The notes under the pieces: model-generated
Database searches by the model: none
Seen by the model: the letters and a program-made list of their open reading frames with translations, nothing else
Told to the model about the DNA's origin: nothing
Shown: piece by piece, positions 38,273 through 49,700 of the stretch
How positions within the stretch are numbered: position 1 is the first letter of the stretch
How the letters are laid out: each line of letters starts with the position of its first letter
NCBI GenBank assembly: GCA_958298945.1
Contig: OY282605.1
Coordinates: forward strand, 891,811-955,810
DNA from: Atherix ibis
Lineage: Eukaryota > Arthropoda > Insecta > Diptera > Athericidae
Direction: 5' to 3'
DNA: 64,000 nucleotides
Made by a program: the position numbers and the translations under genes

Positions 38273-40498
38273 TTCAATCAAAAACGTAAAAGTTCTGAAA
38301 AAAGCAAATACGGCCTAATATTTTTGTCCTTGAATGTATTTAATTGTTAACAAAAAAACAAAAACACTTCATAAGCACGCGTCAGAAGCGAAAGCTAAAA
38401 TTGGTCGATCGGAAGCCGGGCACTATTACTAACCCAACAACAGCTATGCGATATGCTTAAGTAGTGTATATACACCTTCCAATCGACGTATGCAAGTTTA
38501 TATTGAAATTCTGTCAAATTGTATGAATTTTCGAGTGTGTTTCGAAAACAAGCCGACGTACGCCACACCGAATTACCACTCGAGTCGAGTATTTCCCCGT
38601 TATATATGAATAACCACGCAATATAACCACATACACTCGCTGAGATCTTGATCAGCTGATGAGGTGTTAGAATTTTTTGCAAAGAACTTTCGATTTTCTA
38701 TGCGGGAAATTTGTTTTTCTGACCTTTTTTGCTAATCTTTTTTATTTATTTGATTTAAGTCAATCAAATTATGTACATACAGGTATTCGGAGAATTTTGT
38801 TATTTTATGCTAACAAAAAATTTAAGGTCACAATCATTTATATATGAAATTTGTGTGCAAAGGAGGAGGCGTGTGCGTTACTTGGGTTTGAACCAATTTT
38901 ACTACTACGCGGAAGTTGTAGCTGTCATCATCTACTCTACCTCAAACAAACGACCACATCGAACTGGGAGTTACGCATACAATTTACGTTAGGTGGATTC
39001 TAGTTGCTAAAGTGAAAATAGATACTTTTGCGGGTTCGTTGGTTATGTTGAAAAGTCATATTTTTGTCAGTATTGTTTATGTGTAAATAAACTCGGTTTT
39101 TATTGTTTATGTGTGAGTACACTCAGTATTGTTTCTGTCTGTTTTGAGGTTATGTTTCTACTAGAGTTTAGAATTTGGCTTTTCTTTGGTCATCTACCGC
39201 GTAGTAGCAAAATTGGTCCAAAGGAAAACGCCTTTTGTAATATAATTTTAATTTCTTCTTTTTTTTAAAGTTTAGTAATTTACGAGTAAATATATTAATT
39301 TCATTCAGATTTAGGGTTTAGATTATTTAATTTGGCTACGTCTCCTAGCCTTAAATTAAACAATTTTAAATGAAAATTATTTAAACATTTCTATAAGAAT
39401 TGTTTTGTTTTCGTATAAGATAAGCTAACGTTGACAAATTATTATAACCAAAAAAAAGAAAAAAACCCAGCATTTTTCCAAATGCGGCAGCTTTTTTTAA
39501 ATAAGAACGAACTTTTGAGGTGCAGCAAAATGGCTCTGCAACATGACTTAATAAATAACCAAATGCTTATATCAGTAGTTTGTATACCCACACATGTGCT
39601 ATCATTGCGACAATGTGTGAAACCGACTTTAATACGAATTGTAAACAAATCTCAAACAGGGTAGAGATTATACTTTCGGCAAGTCAAGCCGCACCGAATG
39701 CGTTGCCAGCTTTTTCGGGTGATTTACATTAATAATCGTTAAATCTAAATTGATAAGAGTCTAATTATCTTTTATATCAAAACGAATTATATGTTAAATA
39801 TATTCAATTGAATAAATTGGCTAGCTACGGAAAGCGTACGCGTGTGGTTTTTTTTTCTCCAATTAATGTTGTATGAAACTTGATGACGAACACTAGATTA
39901 AACAAATGTGTGTAAGTGGGGAGCTTTTGTAGGTGCTGTTCGCATATTCGATTAAATTTGACTTAACAATAAGCGCGATCTAATGATGATTTTTTCGATA
40001 TTTCTCCCGGTACAGTTGAATTGTTGATTGACTAACTGGCTATTTGCAGCCGGAATTAGTGACTAAATTAGTTGATGATTATTTGTATATTATTATCAAG
40101 TGAACATATAAAGAGCACAAAAAATGCTCTTCAAAATTCAGAAAATATTCTTCAAATATTATTAAAATTAATATTGTGGTGTAAATATTGAATTTCATTT
40201 TGGAAAAGTTCTAAAAATAGCGTATCGTTATCGCGTTAAGTGTACCACCATACAAACACTGCTATTAATCGTTATCAAAATAATACATAGAAATTATAAA
40301 AAAAGAAGTATTTAAGGAAGCAAATTAATTTCTCCAACAATATTCGTTTAGAAAAGTTTCTATAGTCAAGTATATTCCGTAGTTTCTAGTTGAATTTCAT
40401 AATAAATGGAAATTATTTAAGAAAAAAAAAATTAATAAACGAACATTTTTCAAAGTGTGATTTTTTTATAAATATTGAATGGATTAACAATTATCAAA
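38273..40498. other. non-coding DNA upstream of the STAND-like gene
   Basis: No transposon or gene is recognised. It would contain the promoter and 5' UTR of the gene starting at 40499; no TATA/Inr pair could be assigned with confidence in this A/T-rich sequence. Confidence 0.4.
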
Positions 40499-43400
40499 AT
40501 GGAAGAAAGGGCATTATCATCAGTGAATCAGACCAGTGAGCTTAATTCGAAGGAAATTTATGAAAAGCTTTCATACCAAATCAAGAAAATTCTTTCAATT
40601 GCGATTAGATTGCTTAACGACGATTGCGTACTGTATTCGGATTCGGAGATACTGTATACGGATTATGCGTTCATCAAATATAGTAAAAAAAAATTCCCAG
40701 AAAATGTAAACATTTTAATTGTTCAATTGGAAGAATCTAATCCCAACGATTGGGCAGAGCTGAAAATAAACGAAAAACAATCAAGAACCAGATGGTCCGA
40801 ATCAAAAGTGGAATTGTGCTGTCCTAAAATTTTTCTTAATTTTTACAAAATTTTCAAAAATTCAACTGATCACTACCACCACGCATTCTTCAATGTTTAT
40901 ACAGAAAATAATACGGATGGAATTTTCGAAGTCGATAATAATATGGAATTGTTATTGGATAGAAATTTAGTAAAGTTAAAAAAATCAATTATCGCTCAAA
41001 TTAAAATTGATCCAAATAAGAAAACATCATATTTAAAGAAAAACATCACCGATAAGGATATGAGAAATTTTCTTGAAAACTTAAAATTTTTGTTTGGTAA
41101 ATTAAATGGTTTCGAATTAAAAGAGGAACTTCGCCTCAAAATGGAAGATTCCAAATATTTTGAACTTTCCGAATTCTATCGCTTCTATGAGAAATTAAAA
41201 ATTAGCTACAAAAATAAATATTCTCAAGCGATGTCATGGAATAAATTATGTGAAATTTTATATAAAATTCATTTAACTATAATTGGATCCTTAAAATATA
41301 ACATTTGCAGTCCAGTATGGTGGTTTACTGAAAAGGAGGAAGTTTTGGATGCACTTTACAATAATCTGATTAAAAACGATTCCCACGGAATAGCAGTGCT
41401 AAGGGCGGACAATGATGGAATTGGTTTAGCAGATATTGCCAGCAAATATGTACAAAAATATGGGCATATTTATTTTTGGAATATAATTTGGATAGATGCT
41501 GAAAGCAAACAAAATATTATAAGATCGTTTAGTAAATTGGCAAAAATATTGAAAATTAATGTGCCTCAAAGAAATTCGGAAATGATTAAAACGGTGTATG
41601 CAGAATTGCAGAAAAGACCAATTTTGTTTATTTTCTCAAATTCAATTCGAAATATTAACAAATATTTACCGCCTACGAATAAAAATTTCATTCAGCATTT
41701 ATTAATAACAGGTGCAAGTGCAAATTGGAATGATATAAGCACCAATAATTTATCAAATTTTAGCAGAAGGGAATCAATGAATTGTTTCAAGAAAGTTTTT
41801 AAAATCTTTTCCAATGATCGAACTGAGGATAAGAACATTGTTCAATTAGGTGAACTATTGCAAAACTATCCGATAGCAATCGGTTTGGCCATAACTTATA
41901 TATGGAATGAAATCGAGGCAACCAAATTCTTGGGCGAACATTCACAATTCACAATTGAGAAATATTTGAAAGAAATCAAAGAAAGAATAACAAACACTCC
42001 TGATCGAACTATTATAGATGATAAGTATCAAGAAGTCTTATATTATACGTTTGATATGTTGATGGATAAAATTCAAAATAAACGGCCATACGGAGAATTA
42101 GCGAAAAAAATTCTACATTGTCTGGCCTTTTTCGATTCGAACCCAATTGAGATTGAAACATTTTTACCAATTGCCGACTATGATAATAAGAAGCTAGTCT
42201 CAGCGCTAGTTATCCTGCAGGATTACACTCTAATTCAGATTGTAATGGGAGATGTTCGAATCAATAAAGCTCTGAGCGGTGTTATTAGATTGAAGTTGCA
42301 AAATAACGATATCGACATCGATGAAGTGATATCTTCAATTGAGAACATACGACATCATGACAAGGATTTAAATCTAATGGTAGCATGGAATCATTTCATA
42401 TTATTGGAAAAGAAATGCATTGACAGTATTCTACATTGGCCAAATCGTGTCATTTTTCAGACAATCTGTTTTCAAAGCGACAATGCAGAGGCCATCAAGA
42501 GTTTGCTAACATTCGGCATAGAAGCGCTCAATATACTCTTACAATATATTCCTCCCAATCATGTTCAAGTGACGAGATTATCAAAATTTCTATGCATAAT
42601 ACTATATAATTACAGTGGCGATATTTTAAAAAAAGATAAAAACGATGTCGATATACAATCAATACGTAATGTATTCCAAGAGTATTCAAAATTCCAAAAC
42701 ATACTTCAAAACAGTTCGGATGCATTTGAAAACTTTCTGGAATATTTAAAAATTTTTATAATTTTTAATAATTTCGCCAATAATTATGACATAAAAACGA
42801 ACATTGCCTATTACAAGGAGCTGAATAAAGAATATCCAACAACAAGAGTATTTATATTGCGGATGATACGCCATTTGATGGAAGACTATGTAAAAATGAA
42901 ACCGGCTGAAATACCACATTGGCTTGAGATGCGAATATTTGAAAACGAAATAATGAACACTGTAATTATGGATTTATTTTCGATAATGCCTGAACAATTT
43001 TATCATGGAAAATTATATTTATTTGATTACATCGAATGCACCGCTACACTTAAGAATATTTTACCATCTGGATTGGACGATTCCAATAGTTTAGCAATTT
43101 TGACTCGACACTTTTTCAAGATGCTTTTCATGTATGGACTCGCTAGTACGGAGGTGAATAAGGCCAGAGCTGCGATTGGGGAAACACTTTGTCATCTAAA
43201 TGTATGGGAAGCGTTGGAGAAGTTTCGAAAACTTTGGCAGAATCTATACGAAGTTGATAATAATAGCACACTGGCTGATTTTTGTTATAAGCTGGCATTA
43301 TCTCCCAAAGCTAATGTTCTTCTCCATCTGAATCAAATATTACTCACTAATAACTTACCAAAATGTTATGAAATAATTAATGATAAAGGTCGTCCTTATT

Positions 43401-45064
43401 TTGAGAATATTTGCGCTCAATTAGAATATACAGAAGAACCTGATGCAAGTTATTATTCGATCAATAATATCCGAGATGTTTTGTGTGAAATTTTGCCAAA
43501 AATTCTAGATACTTATTTCAAATTGAATGATTCTAAAAAAACGGTGGCGCCACATCGTGCTGAAATGATCGACAAGTTTTTGGTGTGCTTACAGTCTAAT
43601 GAGGATCTATTGAAGTTAGAATACTTTCAATTAAAAATAACACAATTTCGAACGCAAATATATGCTGAAAATAATCAAGTTCCTCAGGCGGTACAGCTTC
43701 TACGTTATGATATCTGCCGTAAATATGAACGGTCTTCTGCATTGCAAGATATTCTCCAGAATAACGTTCTACCTATTGTGGAATCGTTTGTAAATTTTTT
43801 TTCCATTTTACACCCTTCAAAAATTCGGGACATTTGTGGAAATAATTCTGAATTGATATATTCGGAGCCTTTCATGAGATTTATTTTAAAAACTTTGCCA
43901 AATATATTGTTAGTAAAAACCAACACTAACGATAATATAATAGCAGCTTTAGAATGGCTTCTGAGAAAGGAAGAGGATCTTTTCAATACGGAAAAAAATC
44001 CTAAATGGATCGAACATTTTTCATCTGTTACTACTAACGATCTTAAATTAGAAACGTTCGTAGGAATACTTGAAAAGTACATTTATAATATTTCTGAAGA
44101 AAGCAAACACTCTATGCATCCAAGGATTTGGGAAAGAATTTTTCAAATTAAGAATGACAATATCGGTGCCGACCATTTGGACACGTTAAGGGCACAATAC
44201 AATTTCTCCGTACGGAATATTGGTAGAAAATATCAATTTTTAGAACCATCCGTTATCGTTACTCCATATCCTAATCGTCATAAATTTTTGCGCAACTATT
44301 TTCAACTGTTCATCTATTATGATAATAATGAATTTAAAAATGCATTCAATGTGATCAATTATATAATTGAATATAATTTCGATTTGATTCCGCAAGATTT
44401 ATTTGAAGATTTTCTTCAAATGGTAATGAGTGTATGTGGTAAAATTTTGAAAATTAAAACTGACTATAAATATAAATTAGGTGCAAAATTTTTTAACTAT
44501 TTCATTCGGCAGAAAATCATTGATAACAATTGTACTGATTTGGATATAGAAATTTTAATTCATTTCGATAATTCCACAAATACAGAATGCTTGATAGCTA
44601 GTCTGACCAAAATGCCATTAAAAACTGTTCAAAATATTTTGCAAAAAATTTTCGGCATAATGAAATCATGGATTATAAAGCCAAATTTGAGTATTTATCA
44701 ATTCGAAAAGGATGACGGCGACGGTAATTTACAAAATTCACAATTAATTCAAGACGAATGGATGAAAATGTTGGCATTTTCAAAGTTGATCAATAGTGAT
44801 CCATTATTGTATGGAGAATATGAGATAATATATGATAAAATGTTAGCAGATAGTCAAATTGATTTACTTGTTAAATACTGCGATTCAGTTATTAATTTAG
44901 AAAATATTTTCAAAGCATACATAAACACTTTGTCCAATAAGCAAGGTATCGATTATAAATCGGTAAATTCTGAACAATGGCTATATGAACATGTTGAAGA
45001 GTTTAAGAATTTTGTCAAAACCCTAGGCGGACGTTATAGTATTCTAAAGAAGAATTTTTATTAA
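40499..45064 (+). CDS. STAND/NB-ARC-like protein with degenerate nucleotide-binding site
   Basis: An intronless 1521-residue ORF. The ATG at 40499 is the first Met, sits in atcaaaATGg (good insect start context) and follows an in-frame TAA at 40469. Residues 1-270 match nothing I know. From 273 the order is that of an NB-ARC module: WWFTEKEEVLDALYNNL (pre-P-loop), VLRADNDGIGLADIASKY (P-loop, 300-317), IIWIDAE, ILFIFSN (Walker B), ITGASANW (sensor 1, 403-410), YPIAI (GLPL-type, 457-461) and a winged-helix-like segment at 532-558. The P-loop Lys and Thr are Leu310 and Ala311, the Walker B acid is Ser380, and the sensor Arg is absent, so ATP binding is unlikely. The C-terminal 900 residues look helical, with one TPR-like stretch near 1222-1245 (HLDTLRAQ). 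STAND proteins act as innate-immune or cell-death switches; this one is inferred to be a pseudo-NTPase scaffold or regulator. The substrate and partners are unknown. Confidence 0.85.
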   Translation: MEERALSSVNQTSELNSKEIYEKLSYQIKKILSIAIRLLNDDCVLYSDSEILYTDYAFIKYSKKKFPENVNILIVQLEESNPNDWAELKINEKQSRTRWSESKVELCCPKIFLNFYKIFKNSTDHYHHAFFNVYTENNTDGIFEVDNNMELLLDRNLVKLKKSIIAQIKIDPNKKTSYLKKNITDKDMRNFLENLKFLFGKLNGFELKEELRLKMEDSKYFELSEFYRFYEKLKISYKNKYSQAMSWNKLCEILYKIHLTIIGSLKYNICSPVWWFTEKEEVLDALYNNLIKNDSHGIAVLRADNDGIGLADIASKYVQKYGHIYFWNIIWIDAESKQNIIRSFSKLAKILKINVPQRNSEMIKTVYAELQKRPILFIFSNSIRNINKYLPPTNKNFIQHLLITGASANWNDISTNNLSNFSRRESMNCFKKVFKIFSNDRTEDKNIVQLGELLQNYPIAIGLAITYIWNEIEATKFLGEHSQFTIEKYLKEIKERITNTPDRTIIDDKYQEVLYYTFDMLMDKIQNKRPYGELAKKILHCLAFFDSNPIEIETFLPIADYDNKKLVSALVILQDYTLIQIVMGDVRINKALSGVIRLKLQNNDIDIDEVISSIENIRHHDKDLNLMVAWNHFILLEKKCIDSILHWPNRVIFQTICFQSDNAEAIKSLLTFGIEALNILLQYIPPNHVQVTRLSKFLCIILYNYSGDILKKDKNDVDIQSIRNVFQEYSKFQNILQNSSDAFENFLEYLKIFIIFNNFANNYDIKTNIAYYKELNKEYPTTRVFILRMIRHLMEDYVKMKPAEIPHWLEMRIFENEIMNTVIMDLFSIMPEQFYHGKLYLFDYIECTATLKNILPSGLDDSNSLAILTRHFFKMLFMYGLASTEVNKARAAIGETLCHLNVWEALEKFRKLWQNLYEVDNNSTLADFCYKLALSPKANVLLHLNQILLTNNLPKCYEIINDKGRPYFENICAQLEYTEEPDASYYSINNIRDVLCEILPKILDTYFKLNDSKKTVAPHRAEMIDKFLVCLQSNEDLLKLEYFQLKITQFRTQIYAENNQVPQAVQLLRYDICRKYERSSALQDILQNNVLPIVESFVNFFSILHPSKIRDICGNNSELIYSEPFMRFILKTLPNILLVKTNTNDNIIAALEWLLRKEEDLFNTEKNPKWIEHFSSVTTNDLKLETFVGILEKYIYNISEESKHSMHPRIWERIFQIKNDNIGADHLDTLRAQYNFSVRNIGRKYQFLEPSVIVTPYPNRHKFLRNYFQLFIYYDNNEFKNAFNVINYIIEYNFDLIPQDLFEDFLQMVMSVCGKILKIKTDYKYKLGAKFFNYFIRQKIIDNNCTDLDIEILIHFDNSTNTECLIASLTKMPLKTVQNILQKIFGIMKSWIIKPNLSIYQFEKDDGDGNLQNSQLIQDEWMKMLAFSKLINSDPLLYGEYEIIYDKMLADSQIDLLVKYCDSVINLENIFKAYINTLSNKQGIDYKSVNSEQWLYEHVEEFKNFVKTLGGRYSILKKNFY

Positions 45065-45168
45065 AAAAATATTATAAATTTTATAAAATATTGATGATTA
45101 TTTAAATTTGTATTTATCGTTTCTTAAGTGAATTTATTAAAACTATGAGTGTACAATTTTCATGCAAG

Positions 45169-45174
45169 AATAAA
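45169..45174 (+). terminator. polyadenylation signal AATAAA of the STAND-like gene
   Basis: An exact AATAAA lies 105 bp after the stop codon, followed by a T-rich stretch (ttttgttttttaaat). Confidence 0.6.
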
Positions 45175-45214
45175 TTTTGTTTTTTAAATATAGAAAAAAA
45201 ATTCATTTTTTTAT

Positions 45215-45520
45215 TTAAGCCGATTTGGTAGCACAGGGCCATCCAAAGGATCCTTCCCTATCGGACCATCATACAGACCGCCTGAGCAGATGGACGCATT
45301 AGTTAACAAGCAATCCAATCCAAATCCCGGTTAGCACAGTCGTTAACGTATTGGACTACCACCATCCAAGGGGTTGTGGGTTCGAATCCCCCACTGAGGC
45401 ATGGTCCTACGTATATCCCGATATATCCTTGTCTCCAAAGGAAAAAAAACCCTTTTCCTTTCCATATTCCGATTATTTCATTTATCTCCAAAAGGCTTTT
45501 GGTGTGATAGCGCTTAAAAT
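45215..45520 (+). repeat. tRNA-derived SINE candidate
   Basis: The segment about 45330-45403 has an A-box-like ggttagcacagtcgttaacg and a perfect B-box gggttcgaatccccc at the spacing of an RNA polymerase III internal promoter. The flanks do not form an acceptor stem, so it is not a functional tRNA. The unrelated downstream part (to the mariner insertion at 45522) fits a SINE body. A second A-box-like ttggtagcacaggg lies at about 45225. No other copy is present to confirm it. Confidence 0.45.
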
Positions 45521-45521
45521 A

Positions 45522-46719
45522 TCAGGTGTATAAGCTTAAATCCACTATTTTTTAGTCAAAAAAACACATGTTTTTTTTTCATAGAAAGCAAAACCATACC
45601 ACGCCAAAAAAATTCCTTCTCTTTCTAGGCAAACCACTCATCAAGCCATTTTTGGACGTCTTTGTAAGAATCGAAGTGCTGCTTCGGACGTCGTGACCCA
45701 TCGGTGAAAACAGGTGGTAGTCGGAAGGGGCCAGGTCTGGTGAATAAGCAGGTTAGGGTAGTACCTCCCAGTTGATTGTCTCCAAGTAGTTTCGGACCAT
45801 TTTTGACATGTGCGATGGTGCGTTATCGTTGAAGAAAATTAGCTTGTCATGTCTTTGTTGATAATCCGTCCTTTTTTCACGCAAAGCACGGTGCAATTTG
45901 ATCAGTTGTTGGTGGTAGCGGTAGGCATTGACAGTTTCACCAGGTTTCAACATCTCACAGTAGACGATACCCTGCTGATCCCACCAAACGCAGAGCATCG
46001 TCTTCCGTCCGAAGCGATTTGGTCTTGGAGAAGATGTTATTGGTTGGCCGGGATCAACCCACGATTTCTTCTGTTTAGGATTCTTGAAATATATCCACTT
46101 TTCATCGCCTGTCACAATCCGATGCAGGGACGACGTTCTTTTTTGTCTGGCGAGCAAGATTTCGCATGTGTTTTGGCGTCGCTCCATCTGCCTATGGTTC
46201 AATTCATGCGGCACCCATTTTCCGATCTTTTCAATCTTGTCCATGGCACGCGGACGCATGGAAATGGCTCCGCGACAATTTTTTGCGATTGGGTATCGTT
46301 TTCGTCAAAAAGAGCCTGGAATTGATGGTCCTCAAACTTCCTAGGCCGATTTTCACGCTTGTTGTCCCCCAAGTCAAAATTGCCGTCTTTGAACCGACGA
46401 AACCAAACTCGGCACATTGTTTCCGATAAAACACTGTCATCATAGGCCTCCATAAGCATTCGATGCGATTCGGCAGCCAATTTCTTCAAATTGAAGCAGA
46501 AAAGCAGAGATTCCCACCTATGCTCTTTTTCTGGCACAAAACTAGACATGATTACCAAAGGAAAAATGTATGTTATTGTACAAAATTGCTGACAATGTGC
46601 ACTGATTTATGTTGACAGATGTCAAACTCATAAAAAAAAGTATGGCGAGCCCATGGTAGCTTAATACGCTCACTCACGCCATCTATGACCAAACAGCAGA
46701 TTTAAGCTTATACACCTGG
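45522..46719 (-). mobile_element. mariner element, mauritiana-type, copy 1
   Basis: 1198 bp. Terminal inverted repeats are tcaggtgtataagcttaaat (left) and ccaggtgtataagcttaaat (right, complemented), with TA at 45520-45521 and 46720-46721. The length and termini are like the Mos1 group. The transposase on the minus strand is frameshifted. Confidence 0.95.
45630..46549 (-). pseudogene. mauritiana-type mariner transposase (copy 1), broken
   Basis: The ATG at 46549 gives MSSFVPEKEHRW, the helix-turn-helix region and NDTQSQKIVAE. A deletion of about 20 bp relative to copy 2 then shifts the frame near 46275. The next frame (46259-45753) holds WVPHEL, the first catalytic motif TGDEKW, FGRKTMLCVWWD and the second motif FFNDNAPSH. 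A stop follows WEVLP, then PAYSPDLAPSDYHLF with the third Asp, and a further shift precedes WLDEWFA. All three Asp are present but not in one frame. Confidence 0.92.
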
Positions 46720-46721
46720 TA

Positions 46722-49700
46722 TACATTTCAGTACTAATATTATTTGAAATTAGTTTTTTTCTCTTTGCTCTACTCTTTGTTTATTTTTTTCTTCTTCTAA
46801 AGAATAATTTTAATAATTGCTAATAATTATAGAGTTTTTACTTCAGTCGTAAAAGACATATTGACGTGCACAAATAATTTTGAGCATTATTGCCAAATGG
46901 TGCGATTACAAATTGAATCCTTTGGGGCAACGTTGAAATGGTTTTGGAATTTTCCATTTAACACCTTATTAAATTATACAGATTTATTATTTTTTTTTTT
47001 TTTTTTTTTTTTGCATTCGTGCTTTTTTCTGTTTGATTGGCTACCAAAAGTCAAAATGGAGGTGCAACGCGAATATCAAAAATCTCGTAAATAATTTCAC
47101 AAAACTTTTACCAGTCGAAGCGATGGTAAAAAGTTTTTCTGGCCTTTCTTTACTTGTCATTACCCTAAACAATATTTATTTTTATTTTTTGCGCTTATTA
47201 TTATCATCATTTGTTTTGTCCTAGTTGGGACTAGGAAGTCTTTTCGATATTCTTTGTTCATCCGGTATGAGTTGAATTTTATTTGTTGTTTTTGTTTTAG
47301 TTTTGAAAAAGACATCTTGAAGGTTTATTCTTGCATGAATAGTAAGTCGGCAGTAAGAAAATATTGCACCGACAGAAACTTTTATGATTTATTCGTTGGA
47401 AGATTCAAAAGCAAAAAAAAGGGGTGGCACTTATTCAAAATTTATAAGAACTTCTTTGAGATGACTACAACTACTGCTAGTAAATTTTCTTCGTTTTCGA
47501 CGTAACATTCTTCTTATTTGTATATTATCATGGATTGTACATTGGCAATTTGGGTATTCGACTTTGTACACCTTCTCTAAGTAGCAGATGAGAGCTGGTT
47601 AGAAGACTAACTTTATTCCAGTTGGAACAACACAATACGTTCCGCTACTTTGGTAGAAGTGGTGAGACTCAATTTACTCATTCTATTCTACAGTGAAGTG
47701 ACGGATCAATTTCAAAAGTATTCACGTCACAACCCCTGCTACTTGAGAAATATATCATCTCAATGCTAAGAGGGGAGGAATTTTTTTTCAGAACGGAAAT
47801 CAACCATACCCTAGCACTTGATTTTACGCTTTATGGCAATTTAATGGCATTTAAATTGTTCAAATATATCAACATTAACGGCACACTCTCAGGGTGAATT
47901 GTTGTTATTCGGCCAGAAACATTGCTAACAACCACCATTCATTCAAGGACGAATCACCGGATTTATGGTTTCAGTTTAATTGTTTTCTTATAATCGGAAT
48001 CGAATGGACTTGTTTTGCTTCCCATTGAAAATTTCTTACCTCTCCTAGCCCCCACAGTTTATATGCCCAATGATCCATGAACACTTTACTCAGCAACTAA
48101 GAAAACCTAAATCGATTCTCATTTAAGGAGTGATTCCAAATTTCTACAATACTGTGTCCCTCGTATTTAATGGATTTGATTGAGCTGACCAGCCTGAATG
48201 AATCCAATAATTGATGGCTGCTCTTGATGTAAAGGATATTACTCTTCAAAGTTTATTTTCTTATTTTAAATTTTAAATTTATTTATGTGGTCAATTCTAA
48301 GGTAATTAAAAAATATTTTCTAATGATAATAAGCAAAAATAAGCTTTAATAATACTTCTAAGCTTTTCTACAATAAATGTTCTGATTTGACGATACTCAG
48401 ATGTCTTGAGCTTGAATCTAACTGATAGGAAATAGTCCTTAAGACGTCACCAAATGTCATAGCTGGCGTTTAACAATAAGCATTTCAACAAAAAAATTAA
48501 ATAAAAAAAGATGTTTCTCGGAGAATAAATCAACTTAGTAAACAAACACTCAAAGAATGAATCAAAACAACTTTTGACGTTTGACAAAAAACCAATTTGT
48601 AAAATTTTCTCTCTTCTCAAACTGGTTAATATTATTAGAAAAGCTCTCTTCTCATAAATTTGACAGCAAATGAGAGATTACAAATGGAAGAGAGACTATC
48701 TAAGAAAAGCTCATCGCAAATATAATATGTTACATATGTGTATAACGAAAAAGAAACAAAACAGAAAGAGTACAAAAATATTGTTAACAAATGAGAGTAT
48801 TAAAGCGCGTACTCTACACTCTTCGAAAATACCGGTCTGGGCTATTCGTTGAATATCGGAGCTAAGATAGCGAAATCCTTCAAATAATTAGTGGATAATT
48901 TAAAAAAAAATAAACATTGAAGGCAAAAAGAGCCAAAAACTACTATTTATTGACTAATCAGTCACTTAAGTGGTACAGTATTTTTTGATTTAGTCAAAGA
49001 CATTTTGAAGAAATTGGAAAAAGAGAGCAAGATGATTATTTGTCGTGCTGAAGGAGCTAAGTACATTGATTCTTATTGTGACTTGCACGTGCACTTCTTT
49101 GTGTGTGTTACAGCCGTTAGGAAATTCCTTATTAGTGTGTGGTGTGGGGGTGAAAACAATTGCGCACACAGAGACGCGTACTTCTCGATAGGAATTCGAA
49201 GAAGGCGAATAATATTATTCAGTGTACATAAGAGAATAGATTCTACTGGGCCGAACCGAACGAATGATGGTAATGCGAGTATGTCGTGTATAGAGATGGA
49301 GAGAGCGATACACACGTCTGCTGTGCATGAAAACGAAATATTTCCCATGGTCCCGTGGGATATATTGAATTGTTCCTTGGAGTACCATAATGCTCCAAAG
49401 TGCCCCAAAAGGATACATCCAATTGGAAATTACTATATGCGCTTATATTATTTCTATGTGAAACCTGAACATAGTAAAGCGCCTGGCGGTGAGGTACTGT
49501 TGCCCAAGGTACGTACATACTTATGTATGTTCCGTACGTAAATACATACATATATACATATTTTTATATATTCTCTCGTATATTTATGTCCCTATGAAAG
49601 TGTACGTTTATGTGTAGTATGAGTGGCTAAGGGGATGATAAGTTGTACTGATGTATAACATAGACTCTCTAGAATAAGAGTGTAGCAATTGGCCACGATG

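Noticed and set aside
40475..40498. Upstream TTG as start of the STAND-like protein (eight extra residues)
   Set aside because: Insect nuclear genes start at ATG; the ATG at 40499 has a good context and an in-frame stop lies two codons before the TTG.
45330..45403. Functional tRNA gene
   Set aside because: The internal promoter boxes are good but the ends cannot form a 7-bp acceptor stem and the T stem has a mismatch.
49005..49541. 178-residue plus-strand ORF
   Set aside because: Overlapped by several open minus-strand frames; no domain, no neighbouring splice or polyadenylation evidence.
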